From an uncultured Eggerthellaceae bacterium (GTDB lineage Bacteria; Actinomycetota; Coriobacteriia; Coriobacteriales; Eggerthellaceae), in NCBI GenBank assembly GCA_934670115.1, contig CAKUOV010000051.1, forward strand, positions 1-14,780: a stretch of 14,780 nucleotides of DNA, given 5' to 3'. A model generated the notes under the pieces. The model saw only the letters and a program-made list of their open reading frames with translations. It made no database searches and was not told the DNA's origin. Below, piece after piece: positions 7,013 to 14,215 of the stretch. The translations under genes and the position numbers were made by a program. Numbering within the stretch: the first letter of the stretch is position 1; the number at the start of each line of letters is the position of its first letter.

Positions 7013-8023
7013 TTATTCTACTTTAGGTTCCCCCAGCAAATCAACGACCGCATGGCGCGGTTCAAAACAACAGCATGGGCGTAGGCACGCAATGCGCACG
7101 CCGCTGGCGCGCTGCGGCCCCACCTTGATAAAACTCGCCAAAACCGATGTATCGCCGCCTAAGCCCAAGGCGCCAACTCCCGCCTGATTCACGCGCTTTG
7201 TAATGCGTTGTTCCAGGTCGGATTGCACGTCAAAATTGCCGAAAGCTTGCGCTTGCAGCATCAGGCTTGACGCTTCGAATGCGGAGCGCCCAACGCCAAT
7301 AGCCAGCACGCACGGGGAACACCCCAGCTCACGCACCGCCTGCTTCGCCCATTCCACCAGCTCATCTTCAACCACTTGCGCACTATGCTGGTGGAAGATG
7401 CGCTGCGTTTTTCCACGAATCGCAGGTCCGCCGCCGAACATGAGCACGTGCAGTCGCAACGCCGAGCCAGGCACGGTCTTTATCACCAAAGGCGCCGGTT
7501 CCAGCGCCGCCGGGTCATCGCTTATACCCGCGCTTTGAGCAAGCCGTTGCTCATCGGTTCCCAAAACAGCCATGGGCCTGCCGGGCAGCATGCGAAGCCC
7601 CTGGCGCACCCCTTGCTGAATTGCATCGAACAAACCCGCAGGAAGCGAAGTGGCGCTTCCCACCTCCAGCAGCAAGTGAGGGATGCCCGTGTCATCGCAA
7701 AGAGGTGAGCGGTTTTCTTGCGCTACCTGGGCATTCTTGAGCACTTGCTCTAAAACCCACCGCGCTTGGGGGTTGCTTTCGTTTTCGATAGCGCGCTCGT
7801 ACGCACGTTTTTTATCGTCGGAGAAGGTCGAACCCGCGTACACCAGCCCATCGGCCACCCGCGATTCTATCGCGCGGGTGCAGGCAACATCGCTAGCGAA
7901 CGGTTCAGCTGCGGCGGTCTCGGGCAAGGTTGCGACTCTGGCAGCCGATGCGGCACCCATGCCTGTTGCGACTTCTGCTGCTTCGCCGACTTTCGCCTTA
8001 CCGTAAACATTAGCGTTTTTCAT
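7013..8023 (-). CDS. Class I fumarase / L-tartrate dehydratase-like alpha subunit
   Basis: 336 residues related to the N-terminal (iron-sulfur) half of class I fumarases, L(+)-tartrate dehydratase TtdA and relatives, which carry a labile [4Fe-4S] cluster and add or remove water from 2-hydroxy-dicarboxylates. Candidate cluster cysteines: C109 in CDDTGIP (109-115), C235/C238 in GCSPCVLAIGVG, and one of C317-C319 before PRHA (322-325). GLGGDTSV (287-294) is the usual glycine-rich segment. The ATG at 8023 has AGGAGG 11 nt upstream and overlaps the beta gene by 14 nt. An in-frame start further upstream at 8050 would fall on the ribosome site and is rejected. Residues 12-45 are Ala-rich and look like an extra N-terminal insertion relative to the family. 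Substrate could be malate, tartrate or an unusual acid. Confidence 0.87.
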   Translation of the reverse strand: MKNANVYGKAKVGEAAEVATGMGAASAARVATLPETAAAEPFASDVACTRAIESRVADGLVYAGSTFSDDKKRAYERAIENESNPQARWVLEQVLKNAQVAQENRSPLCDDTGIPHLLLEVGSATSLPAGLFDAIQQGVRQGLRMLPGRPMAVLGTDEQRLAQSAGISDDPAALEPAPLVIKTVPGSALRLHVLMFGGGPAIRGKTQRIFHQHSAQVVEDELVEWAKQAVRELGCSPCVLAIGVGRSAFEASSLMLQAQAFGNFDVQSDLEQRITKRVNQAGVGALGLGGDTSVLASFIKVGPQRASGVRIACLRPCCCFEPRHAVVDLLGEPKVE

Positions 8024-8546
8024 ACAGCGACTCACCTCCTGCAGCCGCAATAATAACGGGAAAATCGTGCACTTTCAGGCGATTCATAGCTTCCATGCCC
8101 AGATCGGCGCCAAACACCACTTCACGCTCTTCTATGCATGCATCGAAAAGCGCCGTAACAGGCGGCGTCACCGCATACACCGCGCCCTCGCGGCAAAGAG
8201 CATGCACCGTTTCCTTGTCAAGGGCGCCTTTACCGATATGCATGAGCACTCCCTGCTGGGCCAAAGGAACCATGCTTTGCAAGATTTCCAACTTATTGCT
8301 GCTGGTCGGACCCACGCCCGCCGGACTGACCGCCGTATGAAACACAGCGCTTCCCCGCAGGTCAGGACCACAATACGAAGGCCTTGCGCACGCCTCCACC
8401 AAACGGGGCAGCACGGCATCGCGCCCCGTATAAAGAAAGCCATCAAGAAGAAGCATGTCACCCACCCGCAATGACTGAATTTCCTCTTCAGTAGTGGGAA
8501 GATGCAGCCGTTTCGGCTCTTTGGCTGTTTTCTGCTCCGTGTTCAT
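8010..8546 (-). CDS. Class I fumarase / L-tartrate dehydratase-like beta subunit
   Basis: 178 residues matching the C-terminal (swivelling) half of class I fumarases and TtdB. Motifs: RVGDMLLLDGFLYTGRDAV (27-45), TAVSPAGVGPTSSNKLE (71-87), IGKGALD (104-110), VTPPVTAL (126-133) and a C-terminal LKVHDFPVIIA (157-167) followed by GESLY. I chose the ATG at 8546, preceded by GGAGAAGGAAGT, although the frame stays open to 8750; the upstream translation is Arg-rich, low-complexity and unlike the family. It is the first gene of the minus-strand operon and pairs with the alpha subunit through a 14-nt overlap. Beta before alpha is the reverse of the order in E. coli ttdAB and in fused fumarases. Should form a heteromer with the alpha subunit. 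Confidence 0.88.
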   Translation of the reverse strand: MNTEQKTAKEPKRLHLPTTEEEIQSLRVGDMLLLDGFLYTGRDAVLPRLVEACARPSYCGPDLRGSAVFHTAVSPAGVGPTSSNKLEILQSMVPLAQQGVLMHIGKGALDKETVHALCREGAVYAVTPPVTALFDACIEEREVVFGADLGMEAMNRLKVHDFPVIIAAAGGESLYEKR

Positions 8547-8867
8547 ACTTCCTTCTCCGCCCAGACTCCGAGCTTGCCTTTGCGGTCCGCGCTCGCAACC
8601 CGAACCGTTGCATTCGCGACCAGCCACCGTTGTTCCATCCGAAAGCTCACCTTGCGGTCGCTTCTTCTGTCGGCATCCGCACTTACGCGTCCGTTTCCAT
8701 CTTCGCAACGCCAGCCTTCGCGCGAAACGCCTTTCCATCCTGCGCGTCATATCGCAATAGAGTATAATATGTTAGTTTAGCACTTCGGCGGATAATCTCT
8801 TGCGAGCAGGCAATTGTTCACCGATTCAGCTTACGGCAGGCAAGAGCGCACGGAAAGGACCAGCTTG
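8547..8867. other. Divergent intergenic control region, 321 bp, no gene
   Basis: Separates the two divergent operons. The side next to the beta subunit (8547-8750) is GC-rich; its open minus frame codes an Arg-rich peptide resembling no known protein, so I treat it as a long leader. It has three copies of TTCCATC (around 8633, 8695 and 8733; GATGGAA on the minus strand). The AT-rich patch near 8760-8780 is the only good promoter core. From 8781 to 8867 I see only a short + strand leader ending in AAAGGA, 8 nt before the ATG at 8868. A TTG at 8814 in the same frame lacks a convincing ribosome site. No riboswitch or terminator recognised. Confidence 0.6.
8761..8770. promoter_or_regulatory. Promoter -10 core, perfect TATAAT on + strand; TATACT/TATTAT on minus
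   Basis: AGTATAATAT holds a consensus TATAAT at 8763-8768 about 100 nt before the phosphoglycosyltransferase start. The opposite strand of the same bases reads ATATTATACT and so offers -10-like hexamers for the minus-strand operon. No good -35 hexamer is seen at 16-18 nt in either direction, so an activator or a non-standard upstream contact may be used. Assignment is by sequence only. Confidence 0.5.
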
Positions 8868-11084
8868 ATGGAATCACGCAATGAGCAGCGGCTGAGCGAT
8901 GCACAGCGCGCCACCATTGCAGAGCATCTTGCGCGCGATAACCGCGCCCATGCAAGCGCTGTCGCACCCGCCGTGCACCCGCGCAGCACCATTTACACAC
9001 GCTATGTAAAGCGCCTCTTCGATATTATTATCGCGGCGTTTGCGCTGATCATTGCGTCGCCTATTAATCTTGTCCTTGCTGTTGCAACTTTTTTTGACGT
9101 GGGGCGCCCACTCCTTTTTCACCAAACGCGCACAGGAAAAGACGGGAAACCGTTCCGCATTACGAAATTCCGCAATATGACGAACGAAACAGATGCTCAC
9201 AGCGTGCTGTTGCCGCCTAAGGAGCGCATTACGCGCTGGGGACGATTCGTGCGAAAGACATCGCTCGATGAGCTGCTGAATTTTTGGAGCATTTTCAAAG
9301 GCGACATGAGCCTTATTGGCCCGCGCCCCCTTATCGAGAAATACTTGCCCCGTTATTCCAACCGGCACATGATGCGACACGCGGTGCGTCCTGGCCTGGA
9401 ATGCCCCATTTTGGACGAATCGATCAAGGAGCTTTCCGGCTGGAATCAGCGCCTTGAAAACGACGTCTGGTATGTTGAGCACGTCAGTTTTGCCGTGGAT
9501 GTGAAAATGATTGCCGCCCTGGTGCGCATGGTGTTTGACTGCAAGCAAACGAAATCGCGCAGCCTGGCGCAACGCGGATCGTTCATGGGATACAACAAAG
9601 ACGGCCGCGCCATCGACCAAACGGAAATTCCCCCGGAATATCTAGCGCTTGTGCAGCAAGACGGCGAAGGTACTGCGGACTCGGCTGTGAACTCAGTTGC
9701 AAGTTCAGCTGCGGCGGGTGCAGCAACTGCGGCGGTGGACGCAGGCGTAGAAGCGGTTGCGGCGTGCCACGCAGACAGTGCCGCTGGGACCGATGCGCCC
9801 CGCGCAGCCCACCCCGCAACCAACGCACAATCGAAAAAACGCATTGCCCTTTTCATCCGCGGCTTCCATCACGGCGGTATCGAGAAAGTGTTCGAGTCGT
9901 ATTTCACCCACATGGACCTTTCCCCTTTCGAGATCCATGTGATAACGCACCTTGAAAACGACCCTGCACGCATGGAAATCTTTCGCTCCATGGGCTGCAT
10001 TATTCACGAACTTTCCCCTGTTCATGGGCATAAATTGACCGCGCGCAACTTGAAAGAGTATCGCGCTTTGTTCAAGAACAACACTTTCGACGCGGTGCAC
10101 AACAACATGCCGGAAAACTTGCTGCCCCTTCATTTCGCGAAAAAAGCTGGCGTTCCCGTACGCATTCTGCACGCTCACAGCAATTACCGTGCAAACCTAA
10201 AAAACAAAAATCCGCTAAAGCAAAAGGTTTTCGCAGCAGGTTTCGCCCTTAACGCCGCGCAAGCAACGCACTTACTTGCCGTAAGCCGCATTGCCGCGGA
10301 ATCCGCCTTTGGCGCAAAGCGCGCGCAACAGGCATTTTTACTTCCAAACGCCATTGACGTGCGCCATTTCGCTTTCAATAAAGAAATGCGCGAAAAAATG
10401 CGCTCTGAGCTGGGGATAAGCAATGAAGTCTGCCTTGGCCACGTGGGGCGCTACGAAAACGATGCAAAAAACCAGGAATTTGTGCTGCAGATTTTCCGCG
10501 ATTACCTGGCAGCTAACCCCCAGGCGCACCTTCTTATGATTGGCGATGGTCCCCTGCGCAGTCAGTACGAAACTCTCGCGCAAGATCTTGGCATAAAAGG
10601 CCAGGTCACTTTCACGGGTGCTCTGAAAAACGTTGCTGATTATCTGCAGGCTATGGATGTTTTTCTTCTTCCTTCGCGCAAAGAAGGATTTGGAATTGTC
10701 GCACTTGAAGCCCAGGCATGCGGGCTTCCTTGCCTTGTTTCCACGCAGGTACCCCAAGAAGTTGCCGTCACGTCGCTCGTGCACTTTCTTGACATCGATC
10801 AAGGCACCGAAGAGTGGGTTAACGCACTTACCTCCCTGTTTGATCGCGCCCCCGCGCCAGAATCCCGTCTTGCTCCTGCGACGAAATCTGGTTCAGCCGC
10901 TTCCCTGAGTTCCGATCCAGCCACCGAACAGACAACTTCGCCAGCCCCTTCGCCTGCCTTCCCTGGGCAAAACAAAGGCAATCGTCTTGAATTCAACCAG
11001 CAAGTGCTCCAGGCAGGCTATGATATTGCCCAGAACGCTTCCCTTTTATCCAACTTATATAGAAAAGGCCAGTTCACAGCATGA
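8868..11084 (+). CDS. Fusion of initiating phosphoglycosyltransferase (sugar transferase) and GT4 glycosyltransferase
   Basis: 738 residues. Residues ~45-225 form a small monotopic phosphoglycosyltransferase that moves a sugar-1-phosphate onto undecaprenyl phosphate: one membrane segment (50-74), ITKFRNMT (98-105), the catalytic SLDELLNFW (132-140) and GDMSLIGPRP (145-154). A long Ala-rich linker (~264-322) leads to a GT-B, GT4-type glycosyltransferase (~324-730) with HHGGIEKV (334-341), LPNAIDV (492-498), GRYENDAKNQ (527-536) and EGFGIVALEAQACGLP (606-621). A second Ala/Ser/Pro-rich insert (~660-705) interrupts the last helical region of the GT. ATG 8868 has AAAGGA 8 nt upstream; the TTG at 8814 is weaker. 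The stop overlaps the next start by 4 nt. The fusion could carry out the first two steps of a lipid-linked glycan at the inner face of the membrane. Sugars are unknown. Confidence 0.9.
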   Translation: MESRNEQRLSDAQRATIAEHLARDNRAHASAVAPAVHPRSTIYTRYVKRLFDIIIAAFALIIASPINLVLAVATFFDVGRPLLFHQTRTGKDGKPFRITKFRNMTNETDAHSVLLPPKERITRWGRFVRKTSLDELLNFWSIFKGDMSLIGPRPLIEKYLPRYSNRHMMRHAVRPGLECPILDESIKELSGWNQRLENDVWYVEHVSFAVDVKMIAALVRMVFDCKQTKSRSLAQRGSFMGYNKDGRAIDQTEIPPEYLALVQQDGEGTADSAVNSVASSAAAGAATAAVDAGVEAVAACHADSAAGTDAPRAAHPATNAQSKKRIALFIRGFHHGGIEKVFESYFTHMDLSPFEIHVITHLENDPARMEIFRSMGCIIHELSPVHGHKLTARNLKEYRALFKNNTFDAVHNNMPENLLPLHFAKKAGVPVRILHAHSNYRANLKNKNPLKQKVFAAGFALNAAQATHLLAVSRIAAESAFGAKRAQQAFLLPNAIDVRHFAFNKEMREKMRSELGISNEVCLGHVGRYENDAKNQEFVLQIFRDYLAANPQAHLLMIGDGPLRSQYETLAQDLGIKGQVTFTGALKNVADYLQAMDVFLLPSRKEGFGIVALEAQACGLPCLVSTQVPQEVAVTSLVHFLDIDQGTEEWVNALTSLFDRAPAPESRLAPATKSGSAASLSSDPATEQTTSPAPSPAFPGQNKGNRLEFNQQVLQAGYDIAQNASLLSNLYRKGQFTA

Positions 11085-12229
11085 GACATCATCGACACAA
11101 TCCGGATTATCGCTTTGTAGAAAACCCGGTCAACTTCAATAAACACACCGACAAACAGCTGCTGCAGTATTGCCTGGGCGCCACCATGTACATGCCCGCT
11201 ACGTACGATTTTTTGGACAAAATCATCAACGACAAGCTGCCTGGCTTAACGTCCATCGTGCTTGATTTCGAGGACGCTCTTGACGAAACAAAGTTAGCGC
11301 CTGCGGAAGAAAATGTCCTTGACCTGCTGAAAGAGATTAGCGCACGACTGGAAGCTGGCACGCTTTCCGATGATGCTGTGCCTCTTATCTTCTGCCGCGT
11401 GCGTAATCTGCAGCAGTTTCAATCGTTTGCGCAGCGCCTTCGCCCCGAGCATTTGCGTGCGCTCGCCGGCATCAACTTCCCCAAGTTCAACACGGAAAAC
11501 GGCATGGCGTACCTGGAAACGCTTCGCTGGATCAACGATACACTTGGCGATATTGTTTACGGCATGCCCATCATCGAGGATCAAAGCATTGCCTTCATTG
11601 AATCGCGCACTGAGCAGCTTTTGGCCATTCGGAAGATTCTCGATGAAAATCGCGACATCATCCTGCATGTTCGCGTAGGTGCGACTGATTTTTCTTCGGT
11701 GTTTGGCGTACGGCGCGGCATTGACTACACCATTTACGACATCAAGCCCATTGCGGATATCCTGTCTGATGTGCTCAACGTGTTCGGGCGCCATAACGAT
11801 TACGTGATTTCCGGACCCGTGTGGGAGTATTTCCGTGCCGACAAGTCCATGAAATTTGCGCCGCTCCCCGCACATGACATTCAAGAATCGCTTATCAGGC
11901 ATATTCCCATTTATAACGGCGAAGTTGACGGCCTGCTGCGCGAGACCATCATGGATCGTGCGAACGGCTTCATCGGGAAAACGGTCATCCACCCTTCGCA
12001 TATCAAATTCGTGAACGCGCTTTATGCGGTCACAAAAGAGGAATACCGCGATGCGCTGCAGATCCTTGACGTTTCGGGCGGCGTTGCAAAAAGCCAGGCC
12101 GGCAACAAGATGAACGAAATCAATCCCCATCGCTCTTGGGCCGAACGCATTATTTCCCGCGCGCAAGCCTATGGCGTGATTGAGGACGGCACCGAGTACC
12201 TGCATCTTTTCTCCATTGAGGAAGCATAA
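11081..12229 (+). CDS. HpcH/HpaI aldolase / citrate lyase-like protein, Ter-operon-type subfamily
   Basis: 382 residues of the citrate lyase beta-like (CitE, HpcH/HpaI) TIM-barrel superfamily, which makes or breaks C-C bonds next to a carboxylate with Mg2+. Motifs: CLGATMYMPAT (31-41), SIVLDFEDALDE (58-69, acidic metal site), FCRVRN (104-109), GMPIIED (161-167), DFSSVFGVRRGIDYTIYD (203-220), GPVWEYF (245-251) and DRANGFIGKTVIHPSH (292-307). The last three blocks are, from memory, typical of the subfamily encoded in tellurium-resistance (Ter) operons beside an ATP-grasp gene and phosphoribosyltransferases. No terC/terD-type gene is in this window. The ATG overlaps the preceding TGA (ATGA), implying translational coupling with the glycosyltransferase fusion. 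Superfamily is sure; subfamily likely; the substrate is unknown. Confidence 0.85.
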   Translation: MRHHRHNPDYRFVENPVNFNKHTDKQLLQYCLGATMYMPATYDFLDKIINDKLPGLTSIVLDFEDALDETKLAPAEENVLDLLKEISARLEAGTLSDDAVPLIFCRVRNLQQFQSFAQRLRPEHLRALAGINFPKFNTENGMAYLETLRWINDTLGDIVYGMPIIEDQSIAFIESRTEQLLAIRKILDENRDIILHVRVGATDFSSVFGVRRGIDYTIYDIKPIADILSDVLNVFGRHNDYVISGPVWEYFRADKSMKFAPLPAHDIQESLIRHIPIYNGEVDGLLRETIMDRANGFIGKTVIHPSHIKFVNALYAVTKEEYRDALQILDVSGGVAKSQAGNKMNEINPHRSWAERIISRAQAYGVIEDGTEYLHLFSIEEA

Positions 12230-12429
12230 GACGCAGGCAAGGGGCGGACCTAAAGCCCAGCCAAAGGCGCTGGGGAAATAAGCCTCAAAGTGCGCTGGCA
12301 AACGGCCCATTGGACCAGTTTGCTAAACATCAAAAGTTGGCCGCGCACGACCCTTCCTCAATGCTGGCAAGCCCAACAAAAGGATTAATCGCTCCAATGT
12401 CGGAGCAGGAAGCGAAAACCTCGCTGCTG

Positions 12430-12438
12430 TGCTATCAT
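12430..12438 (+). promoter_or_regulatory. Possible extended -10 promoter before the ATP-grasp gene
   Basis: TGCTATCAT is an extended -10 (TGn plus TATCAT) ending 72 nt before the ATP-grasp start. There is no clear -35. It lies in a 281-nt gap (12230-12510) that otherwise holds a 6-bp hairpin CCCAGC/GCTGGG (12256-12274) without a T-run, and a looser GCAAAC/GTTTGC pairing just downstream. The gene may therefore have its own promoter besides read-through. Confidence 0.4.
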
Positions 12439-12510
12439 AGGGTGTTGCATTCTCCCCTGGTAACTGCTTGATAACCAGAGATAGAGCAGCCATTTTGCAG
12501 ACGCTATTTT

Positions 12511-13758
12511 ATGGGATATAGATTGACAGACGCTCAGCAGACCGCATTCGTACTTGGCGGAACCGTTCCACATATCGATTTGGTCCAGAAGCTGCAAAAA
12601 CGCGGCTATTACGTTGTTCTCATCGATTACTTAGCCAATTCCCCTGCCAAACCCTATGCCGATGAACATTTGCAAATCAGCACGCTCGATTACGAGGCAG
12701 TGTTGAACGCGGCAATCGAGCGTAAGCCGTCGCTTATCATTAGCGTGGCGGTTGATAAAGCAAACGTGATGTGCTGCCGCGTATCCGAAGCCCTGTCGCT
12801 TCCGCACCCGTACTCTTCCGAGACGGCGCGCCTCATTGCACGAAAAGACAAAATGAAGCAAGCGCTGGTAGATGCTCAAATTCCCACCGCCCCTTTTACC
12901 GTAGCGCCCCTGAGCGTCAAGCAAGTTCAGGAAAAAGTGGGCTTCCCCTGCGTGGTGAAGCCGGCAAACGGTGGCGGGTCGCGCGGCGTTCATGTTGCCA
13001 GCTCCGCCGACCAATTGCAGCAGTGCGTCGAACGCGCGATTGAATCAAGCCGCACGCATGAGGCAATCGCGGAATCCTTCATTGACGGCATTGAAATCAG
13101 CGCGTATTTCTATTTCCAAAAGGGAACGCCCTATCTGCTTTCCCTTTGTCAGAAGAGCGACTACACCGACCGCAGCAACAATTCCGTTCGCCAATACGAG
13201 TCGGTGTTATATCCTGCGCAGATTCCCGCGCAATCCGTAGAGCAGATGCGCGAGATTGCCCAAAAGATTGGCATAACGTTCGGCTTCGTGAACACGCCTC
13301 TTATGGTTCAGGCAATCGTGCGCGAAAACGGGGACGTTTTGGTGCTTGAATTTGCACCCCGCTTGGGCGGCGGATTGTGTTTCCGCGCTATTCCGCTTCT
13401 TACGGGTTTTGACTATATAGAAGCCGCAATCGCTTCCTACCTGGGAGAATCGGTTGACGTTTCCCGCATCGAGAAAGGCGCGCGGTATCTTTATATCGGC
13501 AATGTTTTTGCCAAGCAGGGTGTGTTCGATCATGTCGAAGGTGTCGATGCAGCGCTACAACAAGGCATCATCAAGGAATTCTATTGCACGAAAACGAGAG
13601 CCGCATCCATTAGTCCCGATGGCAGCACGGGTAGTCGCTTCGGGCAATTCATTGCTCTGGGCGAGAACCAACAAGACCTACTGGACAAGGGAGCACAAGC
13701 GCACGCCCTTATTCGCGCTATCGATGCAGACGGAGAAGACATCAGCGCCCGCCAGTAA
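12511..13758 (+). CDS. ATP-grasp family carboxylate-amine/thiol ligase
   Basis: 415 residues of the ATP-grasp superfamily, related to the carbamoyl-phosphate-synthase/PurK-like group found in many glycan and secondary-metabolite loci. These enzymes activate a carboxylate as acyl phosphate and join it to an amine, thiol or other nucleophile. Seen: N-terminal pre-ATP-grasp Rossmann-like part (FVLGGTVPHIDLV, 13-25), FPCVVKPANGGGSRGV (145-160, ATP lysine and glycine-rich loop), AESFIDGIEIS (187-197) and VLVLEFAPRLGGG (276-288) with the metal-binding Glu280 and Arg284. The ATG at 12511 lacks a clear ribosome site; a TTG at 12523 is an alternative. It is 281 nt downstream of, and co-directional with, the citrate-lyase-like gene. 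Likely ligates the acid made by this locus to an amino acid or amino sugar (inference). Confidence 0.88.
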   Translation: MGYRLTDAQQTAFVLGGTVPHIDLVQKLQKRGYYVVLIDYLANSPAKPYADEHLQISTLDYEAVLNAAIERKPSLIISVAVDKANVMCCRVSEALSLPHPYSSETARLIARKDKMKQALVDAQIPTAPFTVAPLSVKQVQEKVGFPCVVKPANGGGSRGVHVASSADQLQQCVERAIESSRTHEAIAESFIDGIEISAYFYFQKGTPYLLSLCQKSDYTDRSNNSVRQYESVLYPAQIPAQSVEQMREIAQKIGITFGFVNTPLMVQAIVRENGDVLVLEFAPRLGGGLCFRAIPLLTGFDYIEAAIASYLGESVDVSRIEKGARYLYIGNVFAKQGVFDHVEGVDAALQQGIIKEFYCTKTRAASISPDGSTGSRFGQFIALGENQQDLLDKGAQAHALIRAIDADGEDISARQ

Positions 13759-13861
13759 GCGATGCGGGCATCAGCGATTGATTCACTCGACGCTACAAAC
13801 GACATTGAGAAGCAAAAGCAGTTGGAGCCCCCGTCAACGAGAGCCCACATCCTTGATGCAG

Positions 13862-14215
13862 CTACTCTTTTTCAAGGTAAGACTCACACGTCTCCCTCAA
13901 AGGCACGATATCTTTACTTAACGTGTTCCATGCCCAGTCGCAGTCGATGGTACCATAGCCATGTACTACCACATGCCGCATGCCCACAATATCCCTCCAG
14001 GGAAGTTCATCATGACCAGCAAGGAAATCCGAGCTCAAATGGTTCGCAAGCTCTCCAATCTGAACAAGGGAAAACAGAACCATCTCGCGATAATCGGCGT
14101 TTTCGCGAAAAACAGCGGCATCAATCGAAGAGCGTGCAATACGGGACTCGATTGATGCACAATTTTGAACGATGCCTTCGAGAATCGATCTGTCGCGCGA
14201 GCTAAGCGCACTCAT
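13862..14215 (-). CDS. hepT: HEPN-domain RNase toxin HepT (DUF86)
   Basis: 117 residues, all-helical, with the HEPN active-site motif R-x4-H-x-Y: R80, H85, Y87 in MRHVVVHGYG (79-88). FSLVQIGELANHLS (48-61) is the usual DUF86 helix. In studied pairs HepT is an RNase toxin that MntA silences by adding AMP units to the tyrosine of that motif; Tyr87 is the equivalent here. I chose the ATG at 14215, which overlaps mntA by 14 nt, rather than the TTG at 14251, because it gives the family's normal length; its own ribosome site is weak, consistent with coupled translation. It faces the ATP-grasp gene across 103 nt. The pair is intact with all key residues. Confidence 0.92.
   Translation of the reverse strand: MSALSSRDRSILEGIVQNCASIESRIARSSIDAAVFRENADYREMVLFSLVQIGELANHLSSDFLAGHDELPWRDIVGMRHVVVHGYGTIDCDWAWNTLSKDIVPLRETCESYLEKE

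Noticed and set aside
8547..8750. N-terminal extension of the hydratase beta subunit up to 8750
   Set aside because: The frame is open, but the translation is Arg-rich low complexity unlike the family, and a proper ribosome site and ATG exist at 8546.
8814..8867. Earlier TTG start for the transferase fusion
   Set aside because: No convincing ribosome site, and the added 18 residues match nothing; ATG 8868 has AAAGGA at good spacing.
12256..12274. CCCAGC/GCTGGG hairpin after the citrate-lyase-like gene as a terminator
   Set aside because: Six base pairs with no following T-run; cannot be called an intrinsic terminator.
11294..12310. 338-codon open frame antisense to the citrate-lyase-like gene
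   Set aside because: The + strand protein has clear conserved motifs throughout; the antisense product has none. High-GC codon bias creates such shadows.
13761..13772. GATGCGGGCATC palindrome after the ATP-grasp stop as a terminator
   Set aside because: Very short stem, tiny loop and no T-run.
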